A DNA stretch of 9,932 nt from Bacillota bacterium (GTDB lineage Bacteria; Bacillota; Dethiobacteria; DTU022). Where the stretch lies: NCBI GenBank assembly GCA_012797095.1, contig JAAZPS010000029.1, forward strand, positions 1-9,932. The letters run 5' to 3'. The first letter of the stretch is position 1, and every line of letters starts with the position of its first letter. A program made the translations under genes and the position numbers. Positions 1 through 6,949 of the stretch are shown piece after piece. The notes below the pieces were generated by a model that was not told where the DNA came from, did not search any database, and saw only the letters and a program-made list of their open reading frames with translations.

Positions 1-41
1 GCCGCTGCACTCATCCTGCAGAACAATATCTAATCCTCGTT

Positions 42-165
42 TTACTGCCAGCTTGTAATTTTTTTTGAACTGTGCGGTCCATTGCTCCCAGCCCGACCGT
101 TGTAAGGTGGGGGAGGGCGCTTCATCTTCAGCAGCTCCGCGTAGCGAGCGATCATCGTTTGTATA
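42..165 (-). pseudogene. Relic of the 3' end of a GT4 glycosyltransferase gene
   Basis: Read on the minus strand, this stretch encodes a peptide with IARYAELL followed by a proline-rich basic tail and a TAA stop at 44-42. The intact glycosyltransferase at 2335-3510 ends with IDRYAELL and a similar Arg/Pro-rich tail. In DNA, bases 123-156 align without gaps to 2371-2404 with 28 of 34 positions identical by hand count, and the G-rich stretch just before (about 107-122) also matches with a one-base gap. Going further into the gene (above 165) the homology stops, the sequence turns AT-rich, and a stop codon appears in frame near 180. No start codon or other glycosyltransferase motif is left. I read it as the last piece of a paralogous or duplicated glycosyltransferase gene, cut off when the AT-rich block arrived. 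The match is short, so this rests on combined DNA and protein similarity. Confidence 0.6.
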
Positions 166-201
166 TTTCCTATTATTGATCAATTTTCTTATAAGCAAAC
201 A

Positions 202-230
202 TTGCCAATCGGACGTAAATATGCTATTTT
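202..230 (+). promoter_or_regulatory. Candidate promoter of the zinc-finger-like gene
   Basis: TTGCCA at 202-207 (5 of 6 to the -35 consensus) is followed after 17 bases by TATTTT at 225-230, with a TG one base upstream (222-223) as in extended -10 promoters. Transcription would start near 237, giving a leader of about 65 bases before the ATG at 304. The promoter overlaps the alternative upstream ATG at 202, which argues against that start. Assigned by eye only. Confidence 0.45.
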
Positions 231-303
231 ACCTATATATCAATACTGTCTCTTATTATTAATGAATAATAACGTTACAATCAATGCTATAGGGGGCGAT
301 TGG

Positions 304-1152
304 ATGTTTCTCAAAAAAGAATGGGTTTGGAACAAACCCATTGCATCGCCAGACGGTGCCGGAAGGGCAACAGTTAAAGTTGAAAATGGCCGTATCTTTT
401 ATGCCCAACGTTGGTCTGTTTACCACCCCTTGAACTTCCCCAATCTCCCCAACAGGCTGGCTCACGCGGAGAGCACAACGGGGGCCGTAAAATTTGTGGA
501 ATCATATGGTATATTAGGCTACCACTCGCTCATCGCGGAGCAATCAGATGATGAGCTGTTCACTACCGGCGATCCTCTCGGTTGGTTCTTGCATCAGGCC
601 AAAACAGTGCGCTTTGCCCTTCAGATAATCAACGCTCTCCAGGAAAACAAAACGGAAGAACAGTTGAGCGATTTAATCAACAACGAAATGATGCTGGTGC
701 CGATGAAAGTGCTCGTCAAAGACGCACAGGAAGAGACCAAGGGACCAGCGCACTGTTTTGCTGAAGGAGCGGATATTGTTTTCAGACCGGCACTTGATCG
801 CGAGGGAAAACATAATCTGATCGCTTTTCAACTAGTTTGCCACCTCATAAATATTAACATTCAGAATGCTGTTCGAACCATTGGCATAAAGACAAAACGC
901 TCTGTCCCGACTGAGCAGTACATTTTCACCCAACAGTTCGCTTTTCGCTCTCTTATCGAAGCAATCTGGTATATGATCGGCGATGCAGCTGTAAATTTAA
1001 ATAGAAGAGGAGTGCGAATTTGTCAGGAATGCGGCTTGCCGTTTATCGTTACTGACAAGCGCCAAAAATTCTGCCCTGGTGATCCGTTTTCATCAGGATC
1101 ACTGTGCGGTGGGCGCAATAGGATAAGAAAGTATAGAAAGAGTGATAACTGA
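304..1152 (+). CDS. Unknown protein with C-terminal four-Cys zinc-finger-like module
   Basis: A 282-residue protein. I do not recognise the first 235 residues; they look soluble, with no signal peptide or membrane segment. The C-terminus has a clear metal-binding pattern: Cys240-x2-Cys243, Cys257 and Cys268, with the core CQECGLPFIVTDKRQKFC and a basic end (RNRIRKYRK). This resembles the CGNR-type and related zinc fingers at the ends of many uncharacterised bacterial proteins, some of them DNA-binding regulators; a nucleic-acid role is therefore only an inference. The start at 304 is chosen because AGGGGG at 291-296 lies seven bases upstream; in-frame ATGs at 202 and 262 lack such a site, and the first falls in the likely promoter. 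The gene is much more AT-rich than the operons to its right and sits between two broken genes, so it may have arrived by transfer. A perfect 7-base inverted repeat (1079-1085 / 1096-1102) lies inside the finger-coding part. Confidence 0.8.
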   Translation: MFLKKEWVWNKPIASPDGAGRATVKVENGRIFYAQRWSVYHPLNFPNLPNRLAHAESTTGAVKFVESYGILGYHSLIAEQSDDELFTTGDPLGWFLHQAKTVRFALQIINALQENKTEEQLSDLINNEMMLVPMKVLVKDAQEETKGPAHCFAEGADIVFRPALDREGKHNLIAFQLVCHLININIQNAVRTIGIKTKRSVPTEQYIFTQQFAFRSLIEAIWYMIGDAAVNLNRRGVRICQECGLPFIVTDKRQKFCPGDPFSSGSLCGGRNRIRKYRKSDN

Positions 1153-1429
1153 AGATAGCCCTCATCATTTAAGGGGACATGTTCTCAACATTTCAAAATC
1201 TATGTCGCAAGAAAATATTTCCATTGAGTAAAGCCGCCCCAACCCTCTCCAAAACAACGAAATTATAAATAAACGATACAATGCTATCACTTTGAAATAT
1301 TCAGCTATTTATTTGCGATATTTTATTATTTTTTTAGTGACAACTATTCGACATTACGAAGAGCCTCGCATCCAAATTAACATTTATATAACGCTACGCA
1401 CCACCTTATTATTTACTATATAGCGTTAC
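1153..1429. other. AT-rich intergenic stretch
   Basis: No gene is seen. The stretch is strongly AT-rich. A weak A/T hairpin (AAATAT at 1295-1300 with ATATTT at 1318-1323) is followed by a T-run to about 1335 and could serve as a poor terminator for the upstream gene. An 8-base inverted repeat, TAACGCTA at 1389-1396 and TAGCGTTA at 1421-1428, sits close to the composition break at about 1460. It could be a scar or a protein site; nothing decides between these. Confidence 0.4.
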
Positions 1430-2155
1430 TTGCATCGTCAACAATGTCTCAAACCAACAGACGAGCTCACCGTAACGGTAACGGTCGTCGACTCGCGGAC
1501 AGATGCGGAAAAATATGATGCTGCCGGCGGCGACGTCACCAAGCCCTACGGCGAGCCGACCACGGCAGATGATGTTGCTGCTGCCATCACCGTAACCGAC
1601 GAGGACGGTAATCCCCACAACGACTACACCGTGGAGGTGGACCCGGAGGCGGATCTGCCTGATGGAGAGACACCGGGCGAGTACGAGATCCCCGCTAAGG
1701 TGATCTACCCCGACGGTTCTGAAGATGAGGTCACGGTAACGGTGACCGTAACAGATAGATTTCCCGATAGCTACAGCGGAAGCAGCAAGGTGGTAAACAA
1801 GCCCTTCGGGGAACCTGTAACAGAAGAAGAGGTCAAGAATGCAATTGCCATTAAGGACAAAGATGGCAACCCGTACGTTGGTGAATTTGACATTATCGTC
1901 GATGCTGCTGATTTGCCGGATGGACAGACTTCTGGTGAGTATGCCATACCGGTGACCATAGTATATCCGGACGGCCAGACAGAAAGAATTATCGTAATTA
2001 TTCTAGTAGGGGATGATGCGCTTGTTGATCCAGAAAAACCGGCGCTCCCACAAGCTGATGGAGGAGCGACAATACCCTATCAGCTTATCGGCCTATTCCT
2101 GATAGTTCTTGCAGCGGTGGCAGGTAAAAAAAGAAAGCGCGAGGCAAGTTTCTAG
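1430..2155 (+). pseudogene. 5'-truncated Rib/alpha-repeat surface protein
   Basis: The open frame keeps only the C-terminal end of a cell-wall surface protein. Residues 21-106 and 107-192 are two copies of an 86-residue repeat of the Rib/alpha type, each with K-P-[YF]-G-E-P, a D-x-D-G-N-P turn, A-D-L-P-D-G, a G-E-Y-x-I-P strand and Y-P-D-G. After them come LPQAD at about 206-210 (LPxTG-like, with the usual Thr and Gly replaced), a hydrophobic stretch at about 216-232 and a tail rich in Lys and Arg: the layout of a sortase sorting signal. There is no signal peptide. The only possible start is a TTG at 1430 without a ribosome binding site. Residues 11-20 (D-E-L-T-V-T-V-T-V-V) match the end of the preceding repeat unit, so the original gene extended further left and was cut at about base 1460, where sequence turns from AT-rich to GC-rich. 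A secreted product is not possible as it stands. Confidence 0.75.
1490..2005 (+). repeat. Two tandem 86-residue Rib-type repeats
   Basis: Unit A spans 1490-1747 and unit B 1748-2005. Anchor motifs keep an exact 86-codon period: KPYGEP at residue 38 and KPFGEP at 124; YPDG at 93 and 179. DNA identity is modest, so these are old repeats rather than a recent expansion. Unit B diverges at its end (hydrophobic Ile-rich strand), as expected of the last unit before a wall anchor. Confidence 0.8.
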
Positions 2156-2200
2156 ATATTCAACGCCTCGGCAGCAAAAGAAGCTTTCAGCAATAAAAGC

Positions 2201-2247
2201 AACAATGGTGCTGAAGTTCAACCGGTGAGCTTTGGCACCATTGTTTT
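2201..2247. terminator. Bidirectional intrinsic terminator
   Basis: A perfect 11-base inverted repeat (AACAATGGTGC at 2201-2211 and GCACCATTGTT at 2235-2245) encloses a second stem, AAGTTC 2214-2219 with GAGCTT 2227-2232 (one G-U pair). On the plus strand the second arm runs into TTGTTTT; on the minus strand the exit is GCTTTTATTGC. It lies between the surface-protein remnant and the convergent glycosyltransferase gene and probably stops transcription from both sides. Confidence 0.75.
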
Positions 2248-2334
2248 CTAATGCCGTTTTGTAACGACAATCATCTTCATCCGCCCTCGTCTTTTTAACG
2301 AGGCACAGCGGCGTTCCGGACAATTTGCATTTTG

Positions 2335-3510
2335 TTAGATCGGTTGGTGGGGGATGGGGGAGGGGCGCCTGATCTCGAGCAGCTCTGCATAGCGATCGAT
2401 CATCTTTTCGGCGGCAGCGCCGGCGGAGAGAGCGGCCGCATTGTGCCGGGCACAGCGGCTCATCCTTTCATACAGGGGGCGATCCTGCAGCAGCTTGATC
2501 ACGGCGGCAGCGAACCGCTCCGGTGATTCTTCCGTCAGCAGGCCGTCCTCGCCGTGCAGCACCATCTCTGCAGACCCGGTGGCATTGATCGCCACCACCG
2601 GCAGAGCGGCGCTCTTCGCCTCGCCGATAACGAGCCCCTGGGTCTCCGTCACCGAGGGAAAGACGAACAGGTCCGCCCCGGCATAGCAGTGGATCAGCTG
2701 ACGGCGCGGCAGCAGGCCGGTAAAGGTAACCTTGCTTTCCAGGCCCAGGGTACGGCAGCGGCTGCGCAGCTGCTCCTCTTGCGGGCCGCCGCCGGCGATA
2801 ACCAGCGCCAGTTCAGGGGAAGCCTGCTGGGCCAGATAGAATGCTTGCAACAGAAACAGAAGATTTTTCTCCTTTCCGAGCCGCCCGACAAAAAGGAGCA
2901 CCCTGGCCTGCGGACCGATCCGGTAATTATCGCGCAGCCAGCCCGGGTCGGCCTTTTTGAGCTCTTCCAGATCGTTGCCCGTGGGGATAACCGCAACGGG
3001 CACATTGACCCCGATCTCGGCGAGATAGCTCTCCACTGGACCGGAGGGCGCCACCACCAGCTGACAGCGGTTGCAGAAATCCCGGGCCACGGCCTGGGCC
3101 AGCAGCCTGACCGCCTGCTGGGCCACAGGCAGGTAATGAGCGTAATGCTCGTAAAGGGTGTGAAAGGTGAAGACCAGCGGCAGACCGTGCTGCTGCGCCG
3201 CTGCAGCCCCCAGGCGGCCCAGCAAAAAAGGCGAGTGGACGTGGATGATCTCCAGATTGCAGCGGCGGATCGTCGCGCCCAGCTGCGCCGACAGGGGGAT
3301 GGGGATGGCAAAATCGGGCATGGTTGGTGCGGGGATCGAGGCGAAGCGAAAGATATTATCTTCCTTCGGATACCGGGTCAGCGGGTAGGACGGCCCGAAG
3401 ATATAGACCGTGTGGCCGCGCCTTTTGAATTCCCGGGTGAAAAGATCGATCGAGCGAACCACGCCGCTGGTGTAAGGCCGGTAACTGTCGGTGAAAAAGC
3501 CGATGCGCAC
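2335..3510 (-). CDS. GT4 family glycosyltransferase
   Basis: A 391-residue GT-B fold, retaining glycosyltransferase of family GT4, cytoplasmic or peripheral at the membrane. The N-terminal half has the opening strand MRIGFFTDSYRPYTSGVVRS with the small-residue loop, and HVHSPF at residues 90-95. The C-terminal nucleotide-sugar domain has FVGRLGKEKN (Arg210, Lys213) and the E-x7-E motif at Glu289 and Glu297. The overall pattern is closest to diacylglycerol glucosyltransferases and PimB-type mannosyltransferases that add a sugar to a lipid, but the acceptor cannot be read from sequence. The start is a GTG at 3510-3508, chosen because GGAGGT lies six bases upstream; an ATG four bases earlier is out of frame. 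It follows the BPL_N-like gene by 22 bases and is probably cotranscribed with it. A relic of a second copy lies at 42-165. An envelope glycolipid role is likely but inferred. Confidence 0.88.
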   Translation of the reverse strand: MRIGFFTDSYRPYTSGVVRSIDLFTREFKRRGHTVYIFGPSYPLTRYPKEDNIFRFASIPAPTMPDFAIPIPLSAQLGATIRRCNLEIIHVHSPFLLGRLGAAAAQQHGLPLVFTFHTLYEHYAHYLPVAQQAVRLLAQAVARDFCNRCQLVVAPSGPVESYLAEIGVNVPVAVIPTGNDLEELKKADPGWLRDNYRIGPQARVLLFVGRLGKEKNLLFLLQAFYLAQQASPELALVIAGGGPQEEQLRSRCRTLGLESKVTFTGLLPRRQLIHCYAGADLFVFPSVTETQGLVIGEAKSAALPVVAINATGSAEMVLHGEDGLLTEESPERFAAAVIKLLQDRPLYERMSRCARHNAAALSAGAAAEKMIDRYAELLEIRRPSPIPHQPI

Positions 3511-3532
3511 ACCATTACCTCCAGCTAACTGA

Positions 3533-4390
3533 TCACATCTTCCCCGGTGTGCTCAACCACCGGAGGGCTTCGTAGAGCCAGGGCCACTGGGCCCCGTTGC
3601 CCCCTTCTAGATCGAGCTGATCCCCGGCGGGCCTGTAGCCCAGTTCCGGGTGCGGGCCGGAGAGCAGCACCCGCCCCCGCCCCAGGGGGAAGGCGATCAC
3701 CGCGGCCTCGCCGTTGGCGCGGTAGCTTGCCAGAACGTCGACGCCGGGGTCTAGCCCGGTAAAGCAGGGTCCGTCAAAATACCAGATCTCCATACTTTCA
3801 CCAAAATCCTGATTGAACGGAATCTCCCGGTTCAGCTCGATCGCAGCAAGGGAACCCCAGCCGATATTCAAGGGACCGGCCGCCTCGCCGGAAAAAAGTT
3901 TCAGCGGATAATCCAGATGTTTGCCCTGCCAGACCATCGTTGCAGAGGCATAGTAGGCTCCGGCGCAGAAACCGACAAAGCTGCCGCCCTGTTCGACAAA
4001 GGTGCGGATATTGGCATGATACCCGACGTAGTGAAGATACTCGGAGCTGAATCCGCCGACGAAAACAAGGATATCGCAGAGCTTACCCAGATCGGCGCTG
4101 CCGAGGGTCTCCTGATCGATCTCGACAGAGTCGAGTCCGTAGCGGTCCAGAAAATTATGCATCGCCGCCAGGTCCGGATCCCAGCTGCCCCGTCCGGTGT
4201 AGAGGCCGACTGTCGGCTCGAACGGTTCCGGAACAACCGGGTCGACGACCGGTTTGGTGGGGGGCGGCTCGAGAGTATCCGCCGGGGGAGGTGCCGCGCC
4301 GGGGCGGGTCACAAGATAGATTCCCCCCGCCGCCAGGGCGAGCAGGGTTACTGCCAGCAGGATCAATGCAAAAAGGCGTATTCTGGTCAT
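3533..4390 (-). CDS. Membrane-anchored BPL_N-like glutamine amidotransferase-fold protein
   Basis: A 285-residue protein with a short basic N-terminus, one membrane helix at about residues 6-27, a proline-rich linker (about 29-60) and then an extracytoplasmic class I glutamine amidotransferase-like domain. The nucleophile elbow is GFCAGAYYAS with Cys142; SGPHPELG supplies His247 and Glu249, completing the pattern of the Cys-His-Glu triad. Sequence style (VGLYTGRGSW at the start of the domain, FVGGFSSEYL, the large C-terminal HPE block) matches the family annotated as the N-terminal domain of biotin protein ligase (BPL_N), here without any ligase domain. The family reaction outside the cytoplasm is not known to me; hydrolysis or transfer on an amide or ester of an envelope compound is plausible. 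No ideal Shine-Dalgarno is visible, only GGTGA about ten bases before the ATG. It is the first gene of a likely two-gene operon with the glycosyltransferase, under the promoter at 4468-4476. Confidence 0.82.
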   Translation of the reverse strand: MTRIRLFALILLAVTLLALAAGGIYLVTRPGAAPPPADTLEPPPTKPVVDPVVPEPFEPTVGLYTGRGSWDPDLAAMHNFLDRYGLDSVEIDQETLGSADLGKLCDILVFVGGFSSEYLHYVGYHANIRTFVEQGGSFVGFCAGAYYASATMVWQGKHLDYPLKLFSGEAAGPLNIGWGSLAAIELNREIPFNQDFGESMEIWYFDGPCFTGLDPGVDVLASYRANGEAAVIAFPLGRGRVLLSGPHPELGYRPAGDQLDLEGGNGAQWPWLYEALRWLSTPGKM

Positions 4391-4467
4391 ATCGATCTAT
4401 TCACCATCTGTTCGAGGGATATTTGCGCCGGGCCTAGACCGGAATGGAAGGCCGCGGGCCCGGCCCA

Positions 4468-4476
4468 ATTATATCA
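4468..4476 (-). promoter_or_regulatory. Extended -10 promoter of the BPL_N-like/glycosyltransferase operon
   Basis: On the minus strand the sequence reads TGATATAAT, a perfect TATAAT (4473-4468) with the TG of an extended -10 element. Seventeen bases upstream is TTTATT, only a poor -35. Transcription would start near 4461, about 70 bases before the ATG at 4390. Confidence 0.6.
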
Positions 4477-4567
4477 CTGCGCTCCGCCGGAATAAAGGTC
4501 CGCCTGATTTTGGAAACGGCTCGCGATCACTTTTTACCTAGTAGCATAACCGGGCGGCCTTATTTTA

Positions 4568-4576
4568 TGTTAGAAT
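4568..4576 (+). promoter_or_regulatory. Candidate extended -10 promoter of the MATE gene
   Basis: TGTTAGAAT is a TG-n-TAGAAT element (5 of 6 to TATAAT), about 60 bases before the start codon of the exporter gene. No convincing -35 box lies at 16-18 bases upstream. It is divergent from the promoter at 4468-4476, leaving about 100 bases between the two start points where a shared regulator could bind; I see no clear operator there. Confidence 0.45.
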
Positions 4577-4637
4577 ATCGTTATGCCTATCTACACCAGA
4601 ATAATTTCAACGGGCATGAGAATGTGAGGCTTCCTTC

Positions 4638-6026
4638 ATGGTTCAGGATATGACCAAAGGCTCGGTCATGCGGCAGATAGTGATCTTTACCATCCCCCTC
4701 TTCATCGGTAATCTATTCCAGCAGGCCTACAATTTGGTCGATGCCGTTGTGGTCGGCCGCTTTGTGGGTAAGGATGCTCTCGCCGCCGTGGGAACCAGCT
4801 TTCCGGCTCTTTTCCTGCTCATTGCCCTGGTTATGGGTCTGACCATGGGCGCATCGGTCGTGGTTTCACAGCTTTTCGGAGCAGGTGAGATCGAGAAGAT
4901 GCGCCGGGCTATCTCGACCACGCTGTTCTTCCTGCTCGGCTGCGCCCTCAGCCTGACGGTGATCGGCCTGCTCGTCTCCAGGAAGCTGCTCCTGCTGCTG
5001 CAGACGCCGCCCGAGGTGCTCGAGGACGCTGTCATCTACCTGCATATCACCTTTGCCGGCCTGCTGTTCGTGTTCCTCTACAACACCATCGCCGCTTTTT
5101 TCAGAGCCCTGGGCGATTCAAGAACACCGCTCTATTTTCTGATCATCTCCTCGCTGCTCAATATCGTGCTGGATCTCCTGTTCGTCCTTCGCTACAACAT
5201 GGGGGTGGCCGGTGTGGCCTGGGCCACGGTGATCGCCCAGGCGATCTCGGTGGTGATCAGCATCGCCTATATCTACTGGCGGGTCGATCTGCTCAAGCTC
5301 TACCTGAAAGATCTGGTCTTCGATCGCAAGATCTTCGCCGAAGCGGTCAGGCTGGGCATCCCGGCCGCGATCCAGCAGACCATCCTCTCCCTCGGGATGG
5401 TCGCCGTCCAGGGACTGGTCAACTCTTTCGGCAGCGTCACCATCGCCGCCTACACTGCAGCGGTCCGGATCGACTCCATCGCAATGATGCCGATCATGAA
5501 CCTGGGGATGGCCGTCTCCACCTTCACCGCCCAGAATATCGGTGCCGCCAAGCTGGCCCGGGTCCGTCGCGGTTACAGGCAGACACTGGCCATGGTTGCA
5601 GCCTGCTGTGTGGCCACCACGGCGATCGTGCTACTTTACGGCCCGAAGCTGATCGCGCTGTTCATCGACGCCAGCGAGATCGAGGTGATCGCCCAGGGCA
5701 ACGATTATATCACCGTGGTCTCGTTCTTCTATATCGTCATGGGCCTGCTCTTTGTCACCAACGGCGTGCTCCGCGGCAGCGGCGATATGACCGTCTCGAT
5801 GATCTCGACCATAATCAGCCTCTCGGCAAGGGTTATCTTCGCCTACATCCTCTCCTCGAAACCGGAGATCGGCTACCGCGGGCTGTGGTGGTCGATCCCG
5901 ATCGGCTGGGGTTTCGGCTTTGTGGTCGCCTATATCCGCTACTGCAGCGGCAAATGGACGGAGAAGGGTGTCGTCAGGACGCTCGCCGGCCCCGCCGCAG
6001 AGACGGAGACCTTGCCCCCTGCCTGA
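4638..6026 (+). CDS. MATE family efflux transporter
   Basis: A 462-residue integral membrane protein with about twelve hydrophobic helices, the standard size for the multidrug and toxic compound extrusion family, which uses a Na+ or H+ gradient to export cationic drugs or other small molecules. The first helix has the family signature IPLFIGNLFQQAYNLVD with Pro20 and Asp35, then VVGRFVG and the stretch AAVGTSFP. The second half repeats the pattern, beginning near residue 233 (VRLGIPAAIQQTI), as expected of a MATE internal duplication. The start at 4638 has TGAGG eight bases upstream; the ATG at 4650 is a possible but less well placed alternative. The gene is divergent from the BPL_N-like/glycosyltransferase operon and followed at 67 bases by a small holin-like gene. 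Whether it exports a drug, lipid precursor or metabolite cannot be told from the sequence. Confidence 0.92.
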   Translation: MVQDMTKGSVMRQIVIFTIPLFIGNLFQQAYNLVDAVVVGRFVGKDALAAVGTSFPALFLLIALVMGLTMGASVVVSQLFGAGEIEKMRRAISTTLFFLLGCALSLTVIGLLVSRKLLLLLQTPPEVLEDAVIYLHITFAGLLFVFLYNTIAAFFRALGDSRTPLYFLIISSLLNIVLDLLFVLRYNMGVAGVAWATVIAQAISVVISIAYIYWRVDLLKLYLKDLVFDRKIFAEAVRLGIPAAIQQTILSLGMVAVQGLVNSFGSVTIAAYTAAVRIDSIAMMPIMNLGMAVSTFTAQNIGAAKLARVRRGYRQTLAMVAACCVATTAIVLLYGPKLIALFIDASEIEVIAQGNDYITVVSFFYIVMGLLFVTNGVLRGSGDMTVSMISTIISLSARVIFAYILSSKPEIGYRGLWWSIPIGWGFGFVVAYIRYCSGKWTEKGVVRTLAGPAAETETLPPA

Positions 6027-6052
6027 ACGGTTCTACAAGCGCCGTTCCAGGC
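6021..6052 (+). other. Hairpin across the MATE stop codon
   Basis: GCCTGAACGG (6021-6030) pairs with CCGTTCCAGGC (6042-6052) with one bulged base. It includes the TGA stop of the transporter gene. No T-run follows, so it is not a standard terminator. It could stabilise the upstream message or reduce read-through into the small gene at 6094. Confidence 0.4.
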
Positions 6053-6093
6053 ATACTGATAGATGATCTCTTGATCGGAAATGGGGGAGAGGG

Positions 6094-6345
6094 ATGGAGC
6101 AGCTGACCACGTACGGCGTTGCCCTTGTTCCGGTGATCATCGGCCTCTCGGAGCTGCTGAAACGGTTTGGTCTGCCCAACCGGCTCATACCGCTGGCCGC
6201 GATGGCGATGGGCCTCTTCTTTTCCTTTTTTTACCTGGCACCCGGCGAACCGAAACAGGCGATCCTGCTCGGCGTGGTTCTCGGCCTATCGGCAGTCGGC
6301 CTATTTTCCGGAACGAAGAATACGATCATGAGCCGGCGCGAATAA
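6094..6345 (+). CDS. Holin-like small membrane protein
   Basis: An 83-residue protein with three predicted membrane helices at about 7-22, 31-48 and 55-72 and a short charged C-terminus (TIMSRRE). The layout V-P-x-I-I-G-L-x-E-L-L-K-R-x-G-L-P, then a helix starting R-L-I-P-L, is typical of small phage-type holins of the Hol44 kind found in Gram-positive genomes. Holins form membrane holes that release endolysins, but chromosomal homologues without a lysin are common and their role is usually unknown. No endolysin or other phage gene is seen here. The start is supported by a G-rich site (GGGGGAG from 6083) shortly before the ATG. It may be cotranscribed with the MATE gene, since I see no promoter in the 67-base gap. 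Membrane protein: confident; holin activity: tentative. Confidence 0.65.
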   Translation: MEQLTTYGVALVPVIIGLSELLKRFGLPNRLIPLAAMAMGLFFSFFYLAPGEPKQAILLGVVLGLSAVGLFSGTKNTIMSRRE

Positions 6346-6949
6346 GAATCGCTTTTTAGAAATATTCCGGGGCGAAACGGTCAGAAGCGATAAATGCTGC
6401 GCAGCGACTTGCCAGAGCGGCCGAACCTGCCGCCGGGAATGAAGGTTCCGGCAGGGTAACAAGGTATGGCCGTGTCGGCTCATTGTAGCGACGGTGAATC
6501 GGATTGCCTGCTGCCGGATAGTTGAACGAGGCAGTGCTGCTGAACGATCGAGAATTAGAGCGCGAATCTTTCTTGAAGAAAGGGACAAGCTTGCAGGGCA
6601 GCAGCTGATCTTTTTAACAAAACAGCAAAGACAGTCAGCGTGCTTTGAAAAGCTGTTCAAACCCCTCCAAAAGTTTAATTTTCTTATTGATCCCCCTCTT
6701 AGTTTACATAAGATACATTATCGGAAGTTAAATCTAGAAATTATCCAGCCCCGAAAACAGCTGAATCGGACCCCCAGGGGCTTTTACGAACCGCCGGGAA
6801 ACCTGCGGCCACTGCAGCCATGAGTATTGACCGACCAACCGCCTCTGTCAAGCCGCTCCGCAGCTTCTTCCCTGTCAGCCCGAGGGCGCAAGCCCGCAGG
6901 ATCTCTGCCCGGCGCTTGCAGCAAGGTACTGCCTCGCTGGCGCCACCCT
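6346..6949. other. Intergenic stretch without recognisable gene
   Basis: Short open frames exist on both strands (for example 6494-6823 plus and 6301-6660 minus) but have no recognisable motif, membrane segment or good ribosome binding site. The first 300 bases contain two mutually exclusive stems: GAACCT 6423-6428 with AGGTTC 6443-6448, or CCTGCCG 6426-6432 with CGGCAGG 6449-6455. Bases 6658-6745 are AT-rich; from about 6750 the sequence is GC-rich and merges with the RNA candidate to the right. A GCAA-loop stem (GGGC 6884-6887, GCCC 6892-6895) lies near its end. Degenerate gene or untranslated RNA are both possible. Confidence 0.4.

Noticed and set aside
202..303. Upstream start at 202 for the zinc-finger-like protein
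   Set aside because: It has no ribosome binding site and falls in the likely promoter; the ATG at 304 has AGGGGG at the right distance.
1430..1459. TTG at 1430 as a true start of the Rib-repeat protein
   Set aside because: No ribosome binding site or signal peptide follows, and homology begins mid-repeat at about 1460.
2554..3528. Long plus-strand open frame (324 codons) opposite the glycosyltransferase
   Set aside because: It lies on the other strand of a well-supported GT4 gene, lacks any family motif and has the Gln/Arg-rich composition of an antisense shadow.
4207..4222. GAAC-GTTC-like pairs (GAACGGTTC, GTTCCGGAAC) as LexA boxes
   Set aside because: The spacing between half-sites is not four bases, and they lie inside the BPL_N-like coding region. 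Similar pairs near 6025 and 9793 fail for spacing as well.
6338..6357. Stem GCGA/TCGC plus TTTTT after the holin-like gene as a terminator
   Set aside because: Only four base pairs with a seven-base loop; too weak to support a call.
6494..6823. A 109-codon open frame in the gap after the holin-like gene
   Set aside because: No recognisable motif, no good ribosome binding site, and it crosses from a GC-rich to an AT-rich stretch without any sign of coding constraint.
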